Part shown: positions 21,763 through 33,597 of the stretch, piece by piece
Layout of the letters: each line of letters starts with the position of its first letter
Numbering within the stretch: position 1 is the stretch's first letter
Source: Luidia sarsii
Lineage: Eukaryota > Echinodermata > Asteroidea > Paxillosida > Luidiidae
Length of the DNA: 64,000 nt
Assembly (NCBI GenBank): GCA_949987565.1
Contig: OX465117.1
Span: 2,708,214-2,772,213 of the forward strand
Reading direction: 5' to 3'
The notes under the pieces: model-generated
What the model was told of the DNA's origin: nothing
The model's input: the letters and a program-made list of their open reading frames with translations, nothing else
Databases searched by the model: none
Made by a program: the position numbers and the translations under genes

Positions 21763-21890
21763 ACTGGTCTCCAGTTCAAGTGCAGATCCACTTTAATTTT
21801 CTTTCTTGCAGTAGATTCAATCTTTCTTTCCGCTCGTATCCACAGCTTTCCATTGTACATGCTCATACCTCTGCTATGCCTCGATGGTTG

Positions 21891-22512
21891 TATAGACCCG
21901 TCTTCGATGACGTCACGGTTTTGTTTATCGGCCATCTTGGATTACACACATGAGCACATCACCGCCGTTACTAAGTCAGCTGTGCATACAAACAACTCCA
22001 CATGCACGGCGGCAACTTTTAAACTCATCGTAGTTGTACTACTACTACTACTACTGCTACTTTTTACTAGTATTAAGTACTAGTTGTGCCATGGAGGAAT
22101 CTCTTTTCATTCCTCCGTGGTTGTACCATGGATTGGAGGTACTTGTTTTGTTGAAAGATGATTAACTTTTGCGCTGTCCTTGGCTGTGGAAGCAGGGGGA
22201 TCGTGATAAGAAATCTTTTTATCGTTTACCCGCTGTACTGACAAGAGAAGGTGACGCAACTCGTACACTTTTGCTAAAAAGATGGACGAAATGGTTGTCG
22301 CGGGTTAATTGTGTACGGATCTATTCCAGCAATAAAGCCGAGAACGTCGAGAGAACTGTAATAAGCCGACCGTGCAGCATTCGAATTTGCCATGATGACT
22401 AACGTAATGTTAAACGAACACAAACGTGTGAGCGAAAGCGTATGTGTGTACTCCAAGATGGCGGATCTCGCTGTTTCTAGTAGCAAGGTGACGTCAGTAA
22501 GAAGGGTCTATA
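21891..22512. mobile_element. THAP-bearing DNA transposon remnant
   Basis: The inverted ends read TATAGACCCGTCTTC...TGACGTCAC at the left and, on the other strand, TATAGACCCTTCTTAC.TGACGTCAC at the right, each followed by a GCCATCTTGG word. Between them are a (TAC)n tract near 22037, a short inverted repeat (22089-22132) and a decayed THAP zinc-finger coding segment. No target duplication is obvious. THAP domains occur in P-element-like and some other cut-and-paste transposases. The right end lies 5 nt inside the intron after ROBO exon 4. Confidence 0.75.
22158..22402 (+). pseudogene. THAP-domain fragment of a transposase
   Basis: ATG at 22158 opens MINFCAVLGCGSRG, giving the first C-x4-C pair of a THAP finger. 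The frame then shifts by an indel in the G run at 22195-22199. The next frame continues DRDKKSFYRLPAVL and LLLKRWTKWLSRVN, which match the conserved S-F-[HY]-R-[FL]-P and the aromatic helix of THAP domains. The final C-x2-H pair is only suggested (PCSIRICH). The domain is DNA-binding in known THAP proteins. No catalytic part follows, so this is a remnant kept inside a short non-autonomous copy. Confidence 0.7.
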
Positions 22513-22517
22513 GTTAC

Positions 22518-22708
22518 CTGCGATATCATGAGGTTGCCATCTTGTAGCACCTTGACTCTGTCCCCATCTACCAGCACATCCTCTGAATCTTTGCTCCAGG
22601 TGACTGTGGGTTCAGGGTAGCCCCTTGGTGGTTCGCACTCTAGCACCACAGGATCGCCGGCCTCTGCTTCTGTGGGGGATGGCTCCCGCCGAAAATCATC
22701 CCTGATAT
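22518..22708 (-). CDS. robo: ROBO exon 4: first half of Ig2
   Basis: Encodes about residues 146-209, opening with IRDDFRREPSPTEAEAG, a ROBO signature between Ig1 and Ig2. It contains the first Ig2 cysteine in LECEPPRGYPEPT and the tryptophan in VTWSKD, and ends DGNLMISQ. Acceptor ttttttcag, donor cag/gtaac. Phase 1 in, phase 0 out. The right terminus of a THAP-type transposon remnant lies at 22512, so only the first five intron bases (GTAAC) separate exon and element. Confidence 0.96.
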
Positions 22709-22829
22709 CTGAAAAAACAAGGACAAAAATAGAGGACAATAAATGGACTTGCTTAAACTCACTGATTCTGATGAGTAGTTTTACTGCCCACACTCTGCCC
22801 AGTAAAATTGACCAGGGCTGGATATCACA

Positions 22830-23240
22830 AAAGCCGCGTTTCCACTGGAATTATTTTGGTCAAAGTAACCGAGACTAAACCGAGACGATGGTTACTTTTC
22901 CCATCTTAAATCCAGTGGAAACAGCCCAGTTAAATTTACTCTCGGTTAATTTAACTGAGCTGATTGTTTCCTTTTACCGGCCAATCTCTGCCCAGTAAAA
23001 GTGACCAGGTAAATTTAACCGAGCCGATTAGTCCAGTGGAAATGCACCACTCGGTAAAACGCGACTTGGCGTACATGCACTGTGCACACATAATTTGTGC
23101 CAGCCTGGTTACTTTAACCATCGTCTCGGTTAAATTTGACCGACTCAAAAGTCCAAGTGGGAACGACGGTCAAATTTGACCATTGGAAATTTTAACCATG
23201 ATCTCGGTTAAGTTTTAGTCCAGTGGAAACGCAGCTAAAG
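22830..23240. mobile_element. CGGTTAAA MITE, complete
   Basis: Inverted ends aaagccgcgtttccactgga and ccagtggaaacgcagctaaa. The words ccagtggaaa and accgagacgatggtt recur inside in both orientations, so the element is a string of inverted repeats. Confidence 0.85.
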
Positions 23241-23545
23241 CCTTGCAATGTATCATAACTAAACTTACAATGGGTAACTCATCGTAAGTTGTGATAGGCC
23301 CATTCAAATCAAACTTCTTAAAATAACTTTATTTTGTGGGCTATTGCGGTCAATAATGCCGTTACCAGCTTGGTAACTTAAACTACCATCTTAGTTAAAC
23401 TTAAAAAGTCCAAGTGAGAATGGCAGTAGATGTAGCCATTTGAAATGTAATGCTGCTTTACTCTGTGCTCAGAACAGTTGAAATGATCAACCATTGTAAT
23501 CCAAAAATGTTCAAAACTGCTGCCAGAGTCCACTGAATCTACCTT

Positions 23546-23735
23546 GATTGAGATACAAAAATGTTGCAAACTGCTTACTGACTAAATTTACCAAAATGCA
23601 AATCTTAAAATTTAGTGGGCCTGACGTTTCGATCCTAGCAGGACCTTTCTCAAAGACAGAGAAAGGTCCTGCTAGGATTGAATCTACCTTTGTGAAAGGT
23701 CCTGCTATTGAAATGTCACGCCCTCTATTTTGTTG
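23546..23735 (-). mobile_element. HE1 hairpin element with tail and an extra arm fragment
   Basis: Tail at the left (gatacaaaaatgttgcaaac), two arms, then a second partial inverse arm (tttgtgaaaggtcctgctat, tgaaatgtcacgccctctat). TTGAGAT occurs on both sides (about 23545 and 23733), a possible but short duplication. Confidence 0.8.
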
Positions 23736-24942
23736 AGATGACAAGCCAGTGAAAAAATGCTTCTTAATCATAGCTCGGCTAGCTCGGCTGCCTCAGCATG
23801 TTACATGCTGGGTTTCAGTTTAGCGCTGTTCCAATAATAACCCTTCAAATACAGTGGCAGAGGTTACAGTAGGTCAAACCTGCTGCTGGTAAAAGACCAT
23901 TGCAAAATCTAGGACCTAAGATGGCGTAACGAGGCATCTACTCCAGAAGTCCTTTTTCAGTAAACGGCGTTGAAAGTCAAAGTATTGTCAAAATGTCAAA
24001 ATCAATTTGCATTTCGGGACAGCTTATCTATAAGAGAATCTTCTATCCGAAGGAATTTTTCAACAGATGTCTGTAAGCAACAATTGGGGGAATTTGTAAG
24101 TGTGTCTGAAACTTTTTTCTTGTTATAAGGGTGTTAACTGATTCAATTGATTAATACCGGTACTTTTTTAAGATGGATTATAAGGTGGGTTATGGATTAT
24201 AATATGGAGAACTAGTTAGGCCTGCATAGAAACAAGGAAACTAAGTTTTAACACATTGTGTAAATGACCACTTGCCTTTAGATGCAAATATTTTGTGTGT
24301 CTTAACACCTACCTAGTGACTAGTGTATTGTATGTGTACGGTACTGTGCAAGGATTCTTGGCTGTGTCCTATGCCTTGAACTTCTCCAGTTATAATTGAG
24401 TGAATGGGGTTTGACAAATGATCTCTTCTGTTCTTCAGGGTGAATATGTGTGAAGTCCCCGGGTAGATTAATTTCTAATGCTCTTACAAAAAGGACCTGC
24501 CTTCACTTTGCAAGAGGTTGTGATTAATTTGAGTAATGTGCAGGCATGAGAAAGTGCACAAGGGACTTTGTGTTGTCTCAAGGCAAAAGCCCAATTGATT
24601 TTGTGCAGCCACAGGGTCTGTAGTCGGGCCACATAAGGGGGCTATTAATAAGAAGCAGGAAGCCCTTGGATTGGTCACTGCAAATAGACTCTAGCCCTGT
24701 CTCCTGTCATCAGGAAAGAACCTTACAGATTTGCAGGGGCCTGAAAGTATCCAGAGCACATTAGCACGGATTCACCCTCATGAAGGGGAAAACAAGTCAA
24801 TGGAATACTGTGTATAGGCAGGCTATACATCATGGCCACGCATATAGTACATGTGCATGTTCTTTGGCACGTTTCAGTATGTGTGCACTAACATGTGCAT
24901 GATTCTGCATATGAATGAATGTGTATTCTACAGTGTACCGTA

Positions 24943-25107
24943 CATGCACATGCACATGTGTATGCACATGCACGTGTACATGTACATGTACATGTACATG
25001 TACATGTATGTGCATGAACAGGTACATGTACATGTACATGTACAGTACAGAACATGTACAGTACATGTACAGTACATGTATAGTACAGTACATGTACATG
25101 TGCATGT
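24943..25107. repeat. ACATGT-rich microsatellite
   Basis: Dense runs of tacatg/catgta, which are self-complementary hexamers, with interspersed gtacagta. The open frames across it on both strands (Cys/Thr or Met/Tyr/Val/His) are a by-product of the 6-bp period. Confidence 0.9.
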
Positions 25108-25675
25108 GTGTAATGTCAGATGTACACAAAATGGCAAGGTTTTGCATTCAAACTGATACCCATACACATACACGTAGATTTTGCTATCTCAATAAATCTA
25201 TTTTCAACACCATGCACCCACGTTTTGATACCCAACATTGAGATTAATCTTTTCGTATTTCAAAGTCTTTTAAACTCACAAAAATGGCCCTTATATATTA
25301 AGTGTTTATTCATTTCTGAACAAAACCATACATACATACATGTATGAAAAAACAAAACAAGTAAAGGCGATTTACTAGAAATTGGAATATTCCTATGCAT
25401 TTCATCCTTACATGTATGTCTAGCGAGCGAGATATCTGTGCCGTCTGCATGTTTAGAGGATAGACAGTAACGTATGACGTCATCATTCATGACGTACATG
25501 TACATGTTGCATCATGGTTGCACTAACCGTATACAGTCACTTGCAAAACCACTCTAATGTATATAAACCCACACATTAGTACATGTAGCTTTACAGTACC
25601 GTATGTTTGAAAATGTTTGAGTGTACATGTACAAAAAATGGTGTACCGGTACATTTCTAATGCTTAAGACACACT

Positions 25676-25784
25676 TTGCCTTTGAGAAAGGTCCTGCTAA
25701 GATCAAAACATCAGGCCCTCTAACTTTTGAAATTCTTGTAATCTTAGTCAATGAGCAGTTTGCAACAGTTTTTTTGTATCAACT
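25676..25784 (+). mobile_element. HE1 copy truncated within the hairpin, with tail
   Basis: Starts in the second arm (tttgcctttgagaaaggtcc) and continues into the tail ending gtttttttgtatcaac. Sits immediately before a second copy at 25797. Confidence 0.85.
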
Positions 25785-25796
25785 AGCACTAGCAGT

Positions 25797-25913
25797 CACT
25801 TTGCCTTTGAGAAAGGTCCTGCTAGGATCAAAACGTCAGGCCCTCTAACAGCTAAGATTCAAGTACTGCAGGTAATTTTAGTCAGTGAGCAGTTTGCAAC
25901 AGTTTTTTGTATT
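25797..25913 (+). mobile_element. HE1 copy truncated within the hairpin, 10-bp target duplication
   Basis: Same truncation point as its neighbour at 25676. Flanked by CACTAGCAGT at 25787-25796 and 25914-25923. The tail ends gcaacagttttttgtatt. Confidence 0.85.
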
Positions 25914-26797
25914 CACTAGCAGTGATTTTCCACGGGAATGTCTTGAGCAACTGTACATGTGCAAGTCCAAATAAGTATTGAATAGAGCTGTGATAAATCT
26001 TAAATCTTACACTGCACATTATGTATGTAACATGTGCATCAATGTAAAAGGCATTAAAGTGTGAAAATGCAATTGCAACATGTCCATGTACAAGGTTAAT
26101 GAATGTCAAAGTAAGTTTTTCACATCAATAACTACCGTGTAAAATAATATAAAACATGGCACCTACATGTATGCTATGCTTACAATGTACTGTATATGTA
26201 CTGTGTATTAGGAGTACACGTGTAAATTGTAGGACAATGCACATGTATAAGTACCATGTATGCCTTTCCTATGATATACATGTACAGTATGTATATCTCA
26301 TCTGCTCTACTTGTCTGAACATGGTCTGAAGCATCCGTAATGGTTGCCATAGGAATATGCAGACTATAACACATTCTGTTTGGTCCAGTAAAAACCTTCA
26401 ATCAATGTCCATGGTACACACAATGTACATGTACCGGTACACGCATGCATCCCATCTACATGTACATGTGTATTATGCACGTTGACATTGAATTCGGCAA
26501 AGCTGGACTTCTTTGATTTCCCAAAGGTCTGAGTTTAACACACTGATTATGCGTCACAGAAAATCTAGCAGCAGCAATCACTTGGCTCCATGCAGTCTGT
26601 ACTGTGCATTCCTTCATGCATACATGATGAATTGTACAGTACATGTACTTGTGCTCAGACTACATGTGTAGGCCTACACTACATCAAACATCTCAACTTT
26701 GCTCTAAACATACAAATGTGAATTTCTGGGAGAGGAATACTTATTTGTGTAGATTTTCTTATTATTTTTTAAGATTTTGATGACAAAACAGAATAAA

Positions 26798-27180
26798 GTG
26801 ATATACAAAATTGTTGCAAAACTGCTTACTGACTAAAATTACCTAAATGCAAATCGTAAAATTTAGTGGGCCTGACGTTACGATCCTAGCAGGACCTTTC
26901 TCAAAGGCAGAGTGACAAGGACAAAACAGATACATGTACACGAAGGAAGGGGGAGAGAGTGAATAGGACACGGATGAGAAACAAAGGACAAAGAGTAAAG
27001 CTGGTAGGGTGAGATCAAAGGAAAGGGCAAGGAGTGGGGTAGGGATTAGTGAGAAGAGGGGGAAAGATCAAAGAGAGAAGTGTGAAGGAGTGAACACAAC
27101 AGAAGGATTATCAGAAAGCTGCATGGTGTTAGTCATAAGGTCCTGCTAGGATCGAAACGTCAGGCCCACTAAATTTTAAG
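26798..27180 (-). mobile_element. HE1, longest copy (tail, arm, long spacer, arm)
   Basis: Tail at the left (gtgatatacaaaattgttgc), arm to about 26915, spacer of about 220 bp with the shared purine-rich core plus an extension (gagagaagtgtgaaggagtg) and the second arm ending aaattttaag. Probably closest to full length among the copies here. Confidence 0.9.
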
Positions 27181-27294
27181 ACTTAACAGAAAACTTGGTC
27201 TTCAGGACCTTTTTATTTCACACATCTACACACATGTATGGATGTGGGTGAATAGTGCATGTGCTGCTAAATACATGTACACTAGTACTAGTAG

Positions 27295-27342
27295 TATACC
27301 GGTAACCATGGAGGAAGAAGGGTTCTCCTCCATGGTATACCG
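27295..27342. repeat. Short inverted repeat with CCATGGAGGA
   Basis: Arms ggtaaccatggaggaag / ttctcctccatggtatacc. The same CCATGGAGGA / TCCTCC-TGG hairpin lies at 22089-22132 within the THAP remnant. Confidence 0.7.
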
Positions 27343-28100
27343 TAAAGCCACTGCCTGTTGATTTGGGCAAACTGGTGGCTAGATGACTAACCCAGATTTC
27401 AATCCATGTGGAACAAAGAGAGGTCTCACGCAGACCTGCTCTGACCCCTAAAGGCCTCCCTGCTCCAAGCAATTACTTCTTGGAAGCCGTGGTTATGAGA
27501 GTTAACACACCCATAACCACAGCAACCAAAACTGCAGTTCATAGTCACAGACATAGGGCACCTGTGCAATTTCAATATGTCCCTTGAGTTACATTACACT
27601 GTATGACCATTTTGCATCCAGTGCAAATACATGCATACACTGTACATGTACATTGTACATAGTAAATGAAGTACTGTACAGTACCTACATGTGTACAGTG
27701 CTTAGTTATAGGCCTACCATAGAGCAAGGAAAAGAGATGCTCTATGATTATGCTGTACTCTGTACAATACACTAGACAGTTTTGTATGGAAATGATGGAA
27801 TCAAAAGCAAAAAGTACCATTTTTGACAAAATATGACTGATTTAGTGATTAGTGGAAGATTTTGAGTTTGATTCATTCTGAGACTGGAATTCTAATGGAT
27901 TTCTCATGCTTAACATGTAGGACTGCTGTACAAGTTGTATTGATGAAAAAATTAAGCTGAATTACAACAGTAATCAATTCTTAAATATGTAGAGACTGAA
28001 GTTCCAATCCAAGACAGACCTCTCCCAAAAGCAGAAAGCAGTTTTCAACATTCGTTTGGATATCACTTTAATGGTGAACTCTTGTTAACTCTTGTTCAAA

Positions 28101-28221
28101 GTGATATACAAAAATGTTGCAAACTGCTTACTGACTAAAATTACCAAAATGCAAACCTCCACATTTAGTGGGCCTGACGTTTCGATCCTAGCAGGACCTT
28201 CCTCAAACTCAAAGCCAAATT
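28101..28221 (-). mobile_element. HE1 tail and one arm, 9-bp target duplication
   Basis: Tail at the left, one arm, truncated at ccttcctcaaactcaaagcc. Flanked by TTGTTCAAA at 28092-28100 and 28222-28230. In tail orientation the copy is truncated at its 5' end. Confidence 0.85.
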
Positions 28222-28358
28222 TGTTCAAATACATGTTATACATGTGAATTGTTAAAATCCCATTTCAGGATAACACAGTTTGTTCAGGGATGCAAAGAAC
28301 CAGTATTTATGGCATTTAGATGAGGCATGTCACTATATCAGGCTTTGGGGATACTTAC

Positions 28359-28551
28359 ATGTGACTTCCAATGTGGCATTGTGACTGTAGGCGTCCCCTA
28401 GATAGTTGGATGCTACACATTGGTAGGTGCCTACATCCGCATTGCTGCCTTTGCTGTGGATGACCCGCAGGAAGAAGAGCTCTCCAGGGTTTAGCATGGA
28501 TCGGTGGCCATCCCCTGGCACCAACTCTAACCTCTCCCCATCTTTCAGCCA
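28359..28551 (-). CDS. robo: ROBO exon 3: second half of Ig1
   Basis: Encodes about residues 82-145. It begins with the core tryptophan of Ig1 (WLKDGERLE), then PGELFFLRVIHSKG and the F-strand cysteine in GTYQCVASNYLGDAYSHNA, a segment strongly conserved in ROBO. Acceptor gacacacag, donor acat/gtaagtat. Enters in phase 0 and leaves in phase 1; the split codon with exon 4 becomes Tyr (VTY-IRDDF). It contains an NAT sequon. Confidence 0.96.
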
Positions 28552-29725
28552 CTGTGTGTCAAAACAAATCATTTACACATGTCACTGAAAAGAATGCACC
28601 GAAAATTTTGATATCTACTTAAGTGAATACATGTGTTTCCATTGCGTTCATACCTTCATACATTCACACATCATACCATTGAGGCATTGATGTGTAGATT
28701 CATCACAATATCTAGTACCCTGAACCCCAGTGCTACCATCACTGTCACCATCAGTATGCTTCTGGTATGTGGGCTACCATCATTACTGTCCTCGGCAAAT
28801 TCCATTGTTCTTGGTGCATTATTCATTCCACATGCTTTGGCATACAGATCATGCCTCAGAATGTGGCAGGACTTTGGGCGCACATTTCCTTTGATAATGG
28901 GCCGTGTATGTGGAATTACTGCACTATGAGCCCAGACTTTCGTCCATCTATACTGACACCCACAAACTAGAAGACGTGTCTATGAATAGTCTGAAGAGTA
29001 CCTTCAGGTAATGTCTTATTCATGCAGTCTGGTCAGCAGCGAATGACCGGAATACTGCCAGCAGAAGGGAAGCCAACACGATACATATACAAGTACTTGA
29101 AGACAACTTAGGTTCACCTGAAGCAATGGTTTCTTTATGGTTTTCTATATTATGTGTGACATTTCGATTTCAAATCAGCTAGACACTGTATGGGAACTGT
29201 ATCCCTCTATGTACCACTGCCATCAACTCCTCCAGATATACTGATGAATATACTTAAGTCTGTCAAAGATTGTATGTAACCAAATGATTTACCCTAAAAC
29301 ATATTGTATAACCAATAGCAGATACATCTTGTACAGTAATCCATCCCTGTACTTCCTGTTCTAGAGCCAGTGTAAATGTATGAAGTATTTGAGTGGTGGC
29401 TTTCTGCAGTGTTGACCGTATGGTTGTTGCTGTAGTTATTGCTGTTTGCAAAGGTTCAGGTTGCTGTGTACAGTTCCTCCACATGTCTGTCTCCTCTCCT
29501 CAAACTCCTTCACCTTGCCTTCCAATCACGAGCAAACACTCAAATATGTTGCACACTCGCAAGTATCAACCAGTATGAGATGTCACTCTCTCTCTCTCTT
29601 TTTTTAATTAAAAAGTTCTGTGAAGTTGTAAACACCTCAACTGTTGGTCGCAGTGAAGACACATGCATTAGAATATTGAGTATATGAATTCTGCAAGTTG
29701 TAAACAATTTCAAATGCCACAATCA

Positions 29726-30182
29726 GTTCCCACTAGGATAATCATCCAAAATTGGATCGCAATTCAAAAATCGTTTTTTTTGCGGGCCGAACTGCACATG
29801 CCTGAAAATGTGACCTAACCGGACTGCGCATGCCTGGAATGCGACCCAGTCAGAGGCACTTTTCGGACTGCACGCGCTCAGTTTGCATGTACAATGTACA
29901 TGTATTGTTTGCACACAGCCATGCGGAGATATACAGCTGGTTGGGGTGGCGAAGGATGTTTATCTGCGTGCACTGAACTGAACTTATCAATTTTCTCTTT
30001 TCGACAGCGTTCACACGCACAGCGTGTACTTACATGTGATGTTTCTGAAAAATCGCAAGAACTGCGTTTTGAATTGCGATTCAAATTTGTGAGATTTCAC
30101 AGTTAAAAAACACAGGAATTTTTTTTTATTAATAGCAATTCAAAGATTTAAAAGTGAATCGCGAAGCTAGTAGGAATGAACC
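29726..30182. mobile_element. ATCGCGAT MITE type b
   Basis: Ends gttcccactaggataatcat and gctagtaggaatgaac. Shares the ATCGCGATT phrases with type a but has a different centre (gggccgaactgcacatgcct, tgcggagatatacagctggt). Confidence 0.75.
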
Positions 30183-31794
30183 TAATGAAACCTGTCATTA
30201 CACCATATTCCTGTGCCATGAATAATCTACTGGTTAGGCCTACCCCTTGGGCCTAGTGTAGAACGGAATGCTACTCAGTAGTCTAAAGTGACTTCTCCGG
30301 TTAAAGCCTAATTTGAAACATGTCCACAGGAAGCATCCCTGATACAAACTCATGGTGAATTCTAATTGCCAGCACTAATTAACCTAATCAAGAATAATCT
30401 CAAAGAGCCAAATCAAATCCAAAATGGAAGCCACCTTTGCAGCATGCATCTCATATATGATCCCTTTCCCAGCTCACTATACCCATGAAAATGTACCACT
30501 ATCTGTGAACAAGAACATGTGGTATATATATCATGCTCACAGAAGGCAAAGAAATTTGTTTTATGCTTATTCATACATGTTCTAGTCTATAAAATGCCCT
30601 TATATAGGTTTGCACACACATGTGCCTAATATGTATGCACATTTGCAAAAAGTAAAAACCAGTGACATGTAAAATCATAAATTAAGCGAGCATCCCAGGA
30701 AGATGGAAGTATGCTGTGTGCCCTTGTTATGACTTAATGGCTTCCATTTCTTGTTGCCATGGTGATGTATGCTACGATAGGCCGGCTGTAAAGCAATCAA
30801 AACAACTTAGAAATGCCGGCGAGGAAAATGCTCGTTACCCACGGCAACAACGTTAATTTGGCTGAATATTGCATGCAGTCCTCCAAGGTCACATTAAGGT
30901 TTGACGACGCGGGCAAAGCCTTCGACGTGTATAATGGTACTGTGCCATTGCATTGTGCATTAACCAGTTGTCTAAAAAATGTTCAGAAATTGAAAGACAT
31001 TTTGAAGAGGCAATTTCTCTCTGCCAGATATTGTACACTATGAAGACAACATATAACATACATATACCTATGCAGCTCCAATTCCATTTCCACATTTTAT
31101 CATACTACCAAGCTGCCGCCTAATATCAAACTACTATAAATTACTCAACACCCTATTTTTTAATTCAAGACTTCGGGCCCCTGGGGAAATTTGTTCCTGA
31201 AAAAAAAATAACGGGGCAGTGACCCATAAGTCTATGACCGTAAAACCAAGTAAAATAGCATGAGGAATCTTAGAAGGCATCCTTTATCATCCAAGCAAAA
31301 GCACTTGTCCAGACAACTTCCTGCTTCTTGTTTTTATACTCTCTTAATATATTTTGTCAGATGAGATCTCGGGCTATTCATGGCTGAGATGGGAAGTGGA
31401 GATGGAGAGGAGATGTCTTTTGTGAGTGTGTGCGGTGCTCAAGAGAACATCTTTGAAATTGGCATTTTAGTTATTTATAAAGACAGATTTCTGTCTGCAA
31501 AAGTTCTGCATAAAACAGCTTTCAAAGAGCTTTTTTTTTTTTTTAAATACATCTTTTCAGCAGGGTAGATGGATTTGCCAATGGTATACATTACATGTTC
31601 ACCTTTCACTTGCACTGATATAGGTTGTATATGTGCTGTATACATGTAGATTGTAGACACTATTTATGCAAAACCTGTCATACAACATACAAATATGTAC
31701 ATGGTGTGTATGAACAAATTTGAGCATCTATAGGTATTCATAGCACATTATTTTTAAAAAGTGACATGTTTTAATAACATCAAACTGACTTGGG

Positions 31795-31941
31795 GCAATA
31801 TACAAAAATGTTGCCAACTGATTACTGACTAAAATGATCCAAATGTAAATATCAAAAATTAGGAGGGCCGTGTGTTTCAATCCTTTCCCAAAGGCAGGGA
31901 AAGGTCCTGCTAGGATCGAAACATCAGGCCCTCTAAATCAA
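31795..31941 (-). mobile_element. HE1 hairpin element, diverged
   Basis: Tail at the left (caatatacaaaaatgttgcc), damaged first arm (gtgtttcaatcctttcccaa), good second arm ending ggccctctaaat. Belongs to the subtype with gagggcc/ggccctc ends. Confidence 0.8.
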
Positions 31942-32025
31942 TTACAAACATTCAAAGTCAAACTGTCTTCATATATGAAAAAGCTACACGCATGTATGGA
32001 TAATTGGAATCACAATATGGATTAA

Positions 32026-32206
32026 ATCTCAAAAGTTTGAGGTCCTGACGTTTTGATCCTAGCAGGACCTTTCTCAATAGCTTTTCCTTTGAGAAAGGTC
32101 CTGCTTATTATTTCCGATCAAAACGTCAGGCCCTCTTACTTTTGAGATTCATTTATTGCAGGTCTTTTTAGTCATTGAGCAGTTTGCAACAGTTTTGTTT
32201 GTATTA
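32026..32206 (+). mobile_element. HE1 hairpin element with tail
   Basis: Two arms of the ctctt/acttttgag subtype around a short spacer, then the tail (tttttagtcattgagcagtt, gcaacagttttgtttgtatt). Confidence 0.85.
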
Positions 32207-32654
32207 ACAAGATGGATTAGTGAAATATGTTGTCAGTGTACATGTATGTTCTGTTGAGATGAAATATGTCCAATTGTCCATAATGATAAGACAATATCTT
32301 CAGTGATTTTGTTATGTACAAACAATCATGTAAGCAGGTCATGATGCAATGAGAAACAGTGTTCAACTGTCACATTCAATTCCCCAATACAAGCTTTCAT
32401 GTGCATGAAAATAATCAGTTAAATCTTATTACTGAGGAAGAACTGCAATGGTTTTAGTCAGTAGACAGATACAGGTGTGTCAGTATGTGATAATGCTTCA
32501 TCCTACTTAATTCCAGTCTCTACTTAATCCTTCCAAAAGCGCATTTGCAATTTTGCATACAAGTACCATTAAGGCCAGTACATTATAAGCAATATTCATC
32601 ATATCTTCAAGCCACAAACATTTGTTTTTTACTTGGATGTCCAAGGTACAAGTG

Positions 32655-32771
32655 GTTGGTACCGGTGGCCGCTGGGTACCGGTGGCTGTGTACCGGTGGC
32701 TGGGTACCAGTGGCTGGGTACCAGTGGCTGGGTACCAGTGGCTGGGTACCAGTGGCTGGGTACCAGTGGCT
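32655..32771. repeat. 14-bp minisatellite GCTGGGTACCAGTG
   Basis: About eight units; the first three have ccggtg in place of ccagtg. The unit contains a KpnI-like palindrome ggtacc. Confidence 0.9.
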
Positions 32772-33429
32772 ACAGTGTCATCAGGTTGGATGTGAAGCCA
32801 TGTCAGTTTGAATATTTCAAAGGTTGAGTCACCATGTGTAAGTCATTGCTTCCAGGCGGCAGCTTGCCTGACAAGAACCATCCCCCGGTCTTTAATCTTT
32901 GGGTGTCGGCATAAACCATCTCCAAATCCACTGTCAAAGAAACCTCTTTATGGAGATTCCCTTGCCATTCAATTTACAAGCCTGTACCATCCCGTTGCAT
33001 TACTCAGACGCTCCAGTTTGGAATTAGTTAGCATAAGAGAATCACTCGGAGACAGACGTGCAGAATCAAAATATGTCTACGGCATGGAGCCTGCCTTAAT
33101 ATATGTTGTCTGAACAATTTGTTCATATTGTTAGACAGCAGAAATTATGGCACGGGTGACTGTCTGTGAATTCCATTCAAAATCATAATCCATGCAAGCT
33201 CTCAGCTCTCACTACATTCATCAGAGCCTTCATAGAGAGGCGAGGCAAGTCTCACCATTAATCCTCACGCTTAATTTGTCACTGCACAGAGACTCTCATG
33301 ATCTGTATCAGATCAACCCGCTATATTACCATGAAAAATTGTTGACTTTATATGTATGACTGAGTATTCCAAGCTTGCATAACCACTAAGACTAAGACTA
33401 AGGAAAGAATTACGAGATCAAAATTGTCA

Positions 33430-33592
33430 AAAACATAGAGGGCCTGATGTTTCAAATTTTCAATCCTAGCAGGACGGGTCCTTTGAGAACATCCTAATTG
33501 GATCAAAATGTTAGGCCCTCTACATTTTTGAGACTAAAATTTTGGTGTGTTTTTTTAAGTCAGTAAGCTGTTTCGCACCATTTTTGTTTATT
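33430..33592 (+). mobile_element. HE1 hairpin element, strongly diverged
   Basis: Residual arms (catagagggcctgatgtttc; gatcaaaatgttaggccctc) and tail (taagtcagtaagctgtttcg). It directly abuts a TTAA-MITE A at 33598. Confidence 0.75.
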
Positions 33593-33597
33593 ACTTT

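Larger units (their letters stand above)
22709..28358 (-). other. robo: ROBO intron 3
   Basis: 5.65 kb. Holds a CGGTTAAA MITE (22830-23240), HE1 copies (23546-23735, 25676-25913, 26798-27180, 28101-28221), a long ACATGT array (24943-25107) and a short inverted repeat (27295-27342). The part 23740-24830 shows nothing recognisable. Confidence 0.7.

Noticed and set aside
24830..25241. Overlapping frames rich in Met/Tyr/His/Val or Cys/Thr
   Set aside because: Direct translation of the ACATGT microsatellite, with no non-repeat coding signal.
30813..31043. A 76-codon frame starting MPARKMLVTHGNN
   Set aside because: No recognisable domain, splice context or neighbour; the length is within chance for this region. 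Kept as unsupported.
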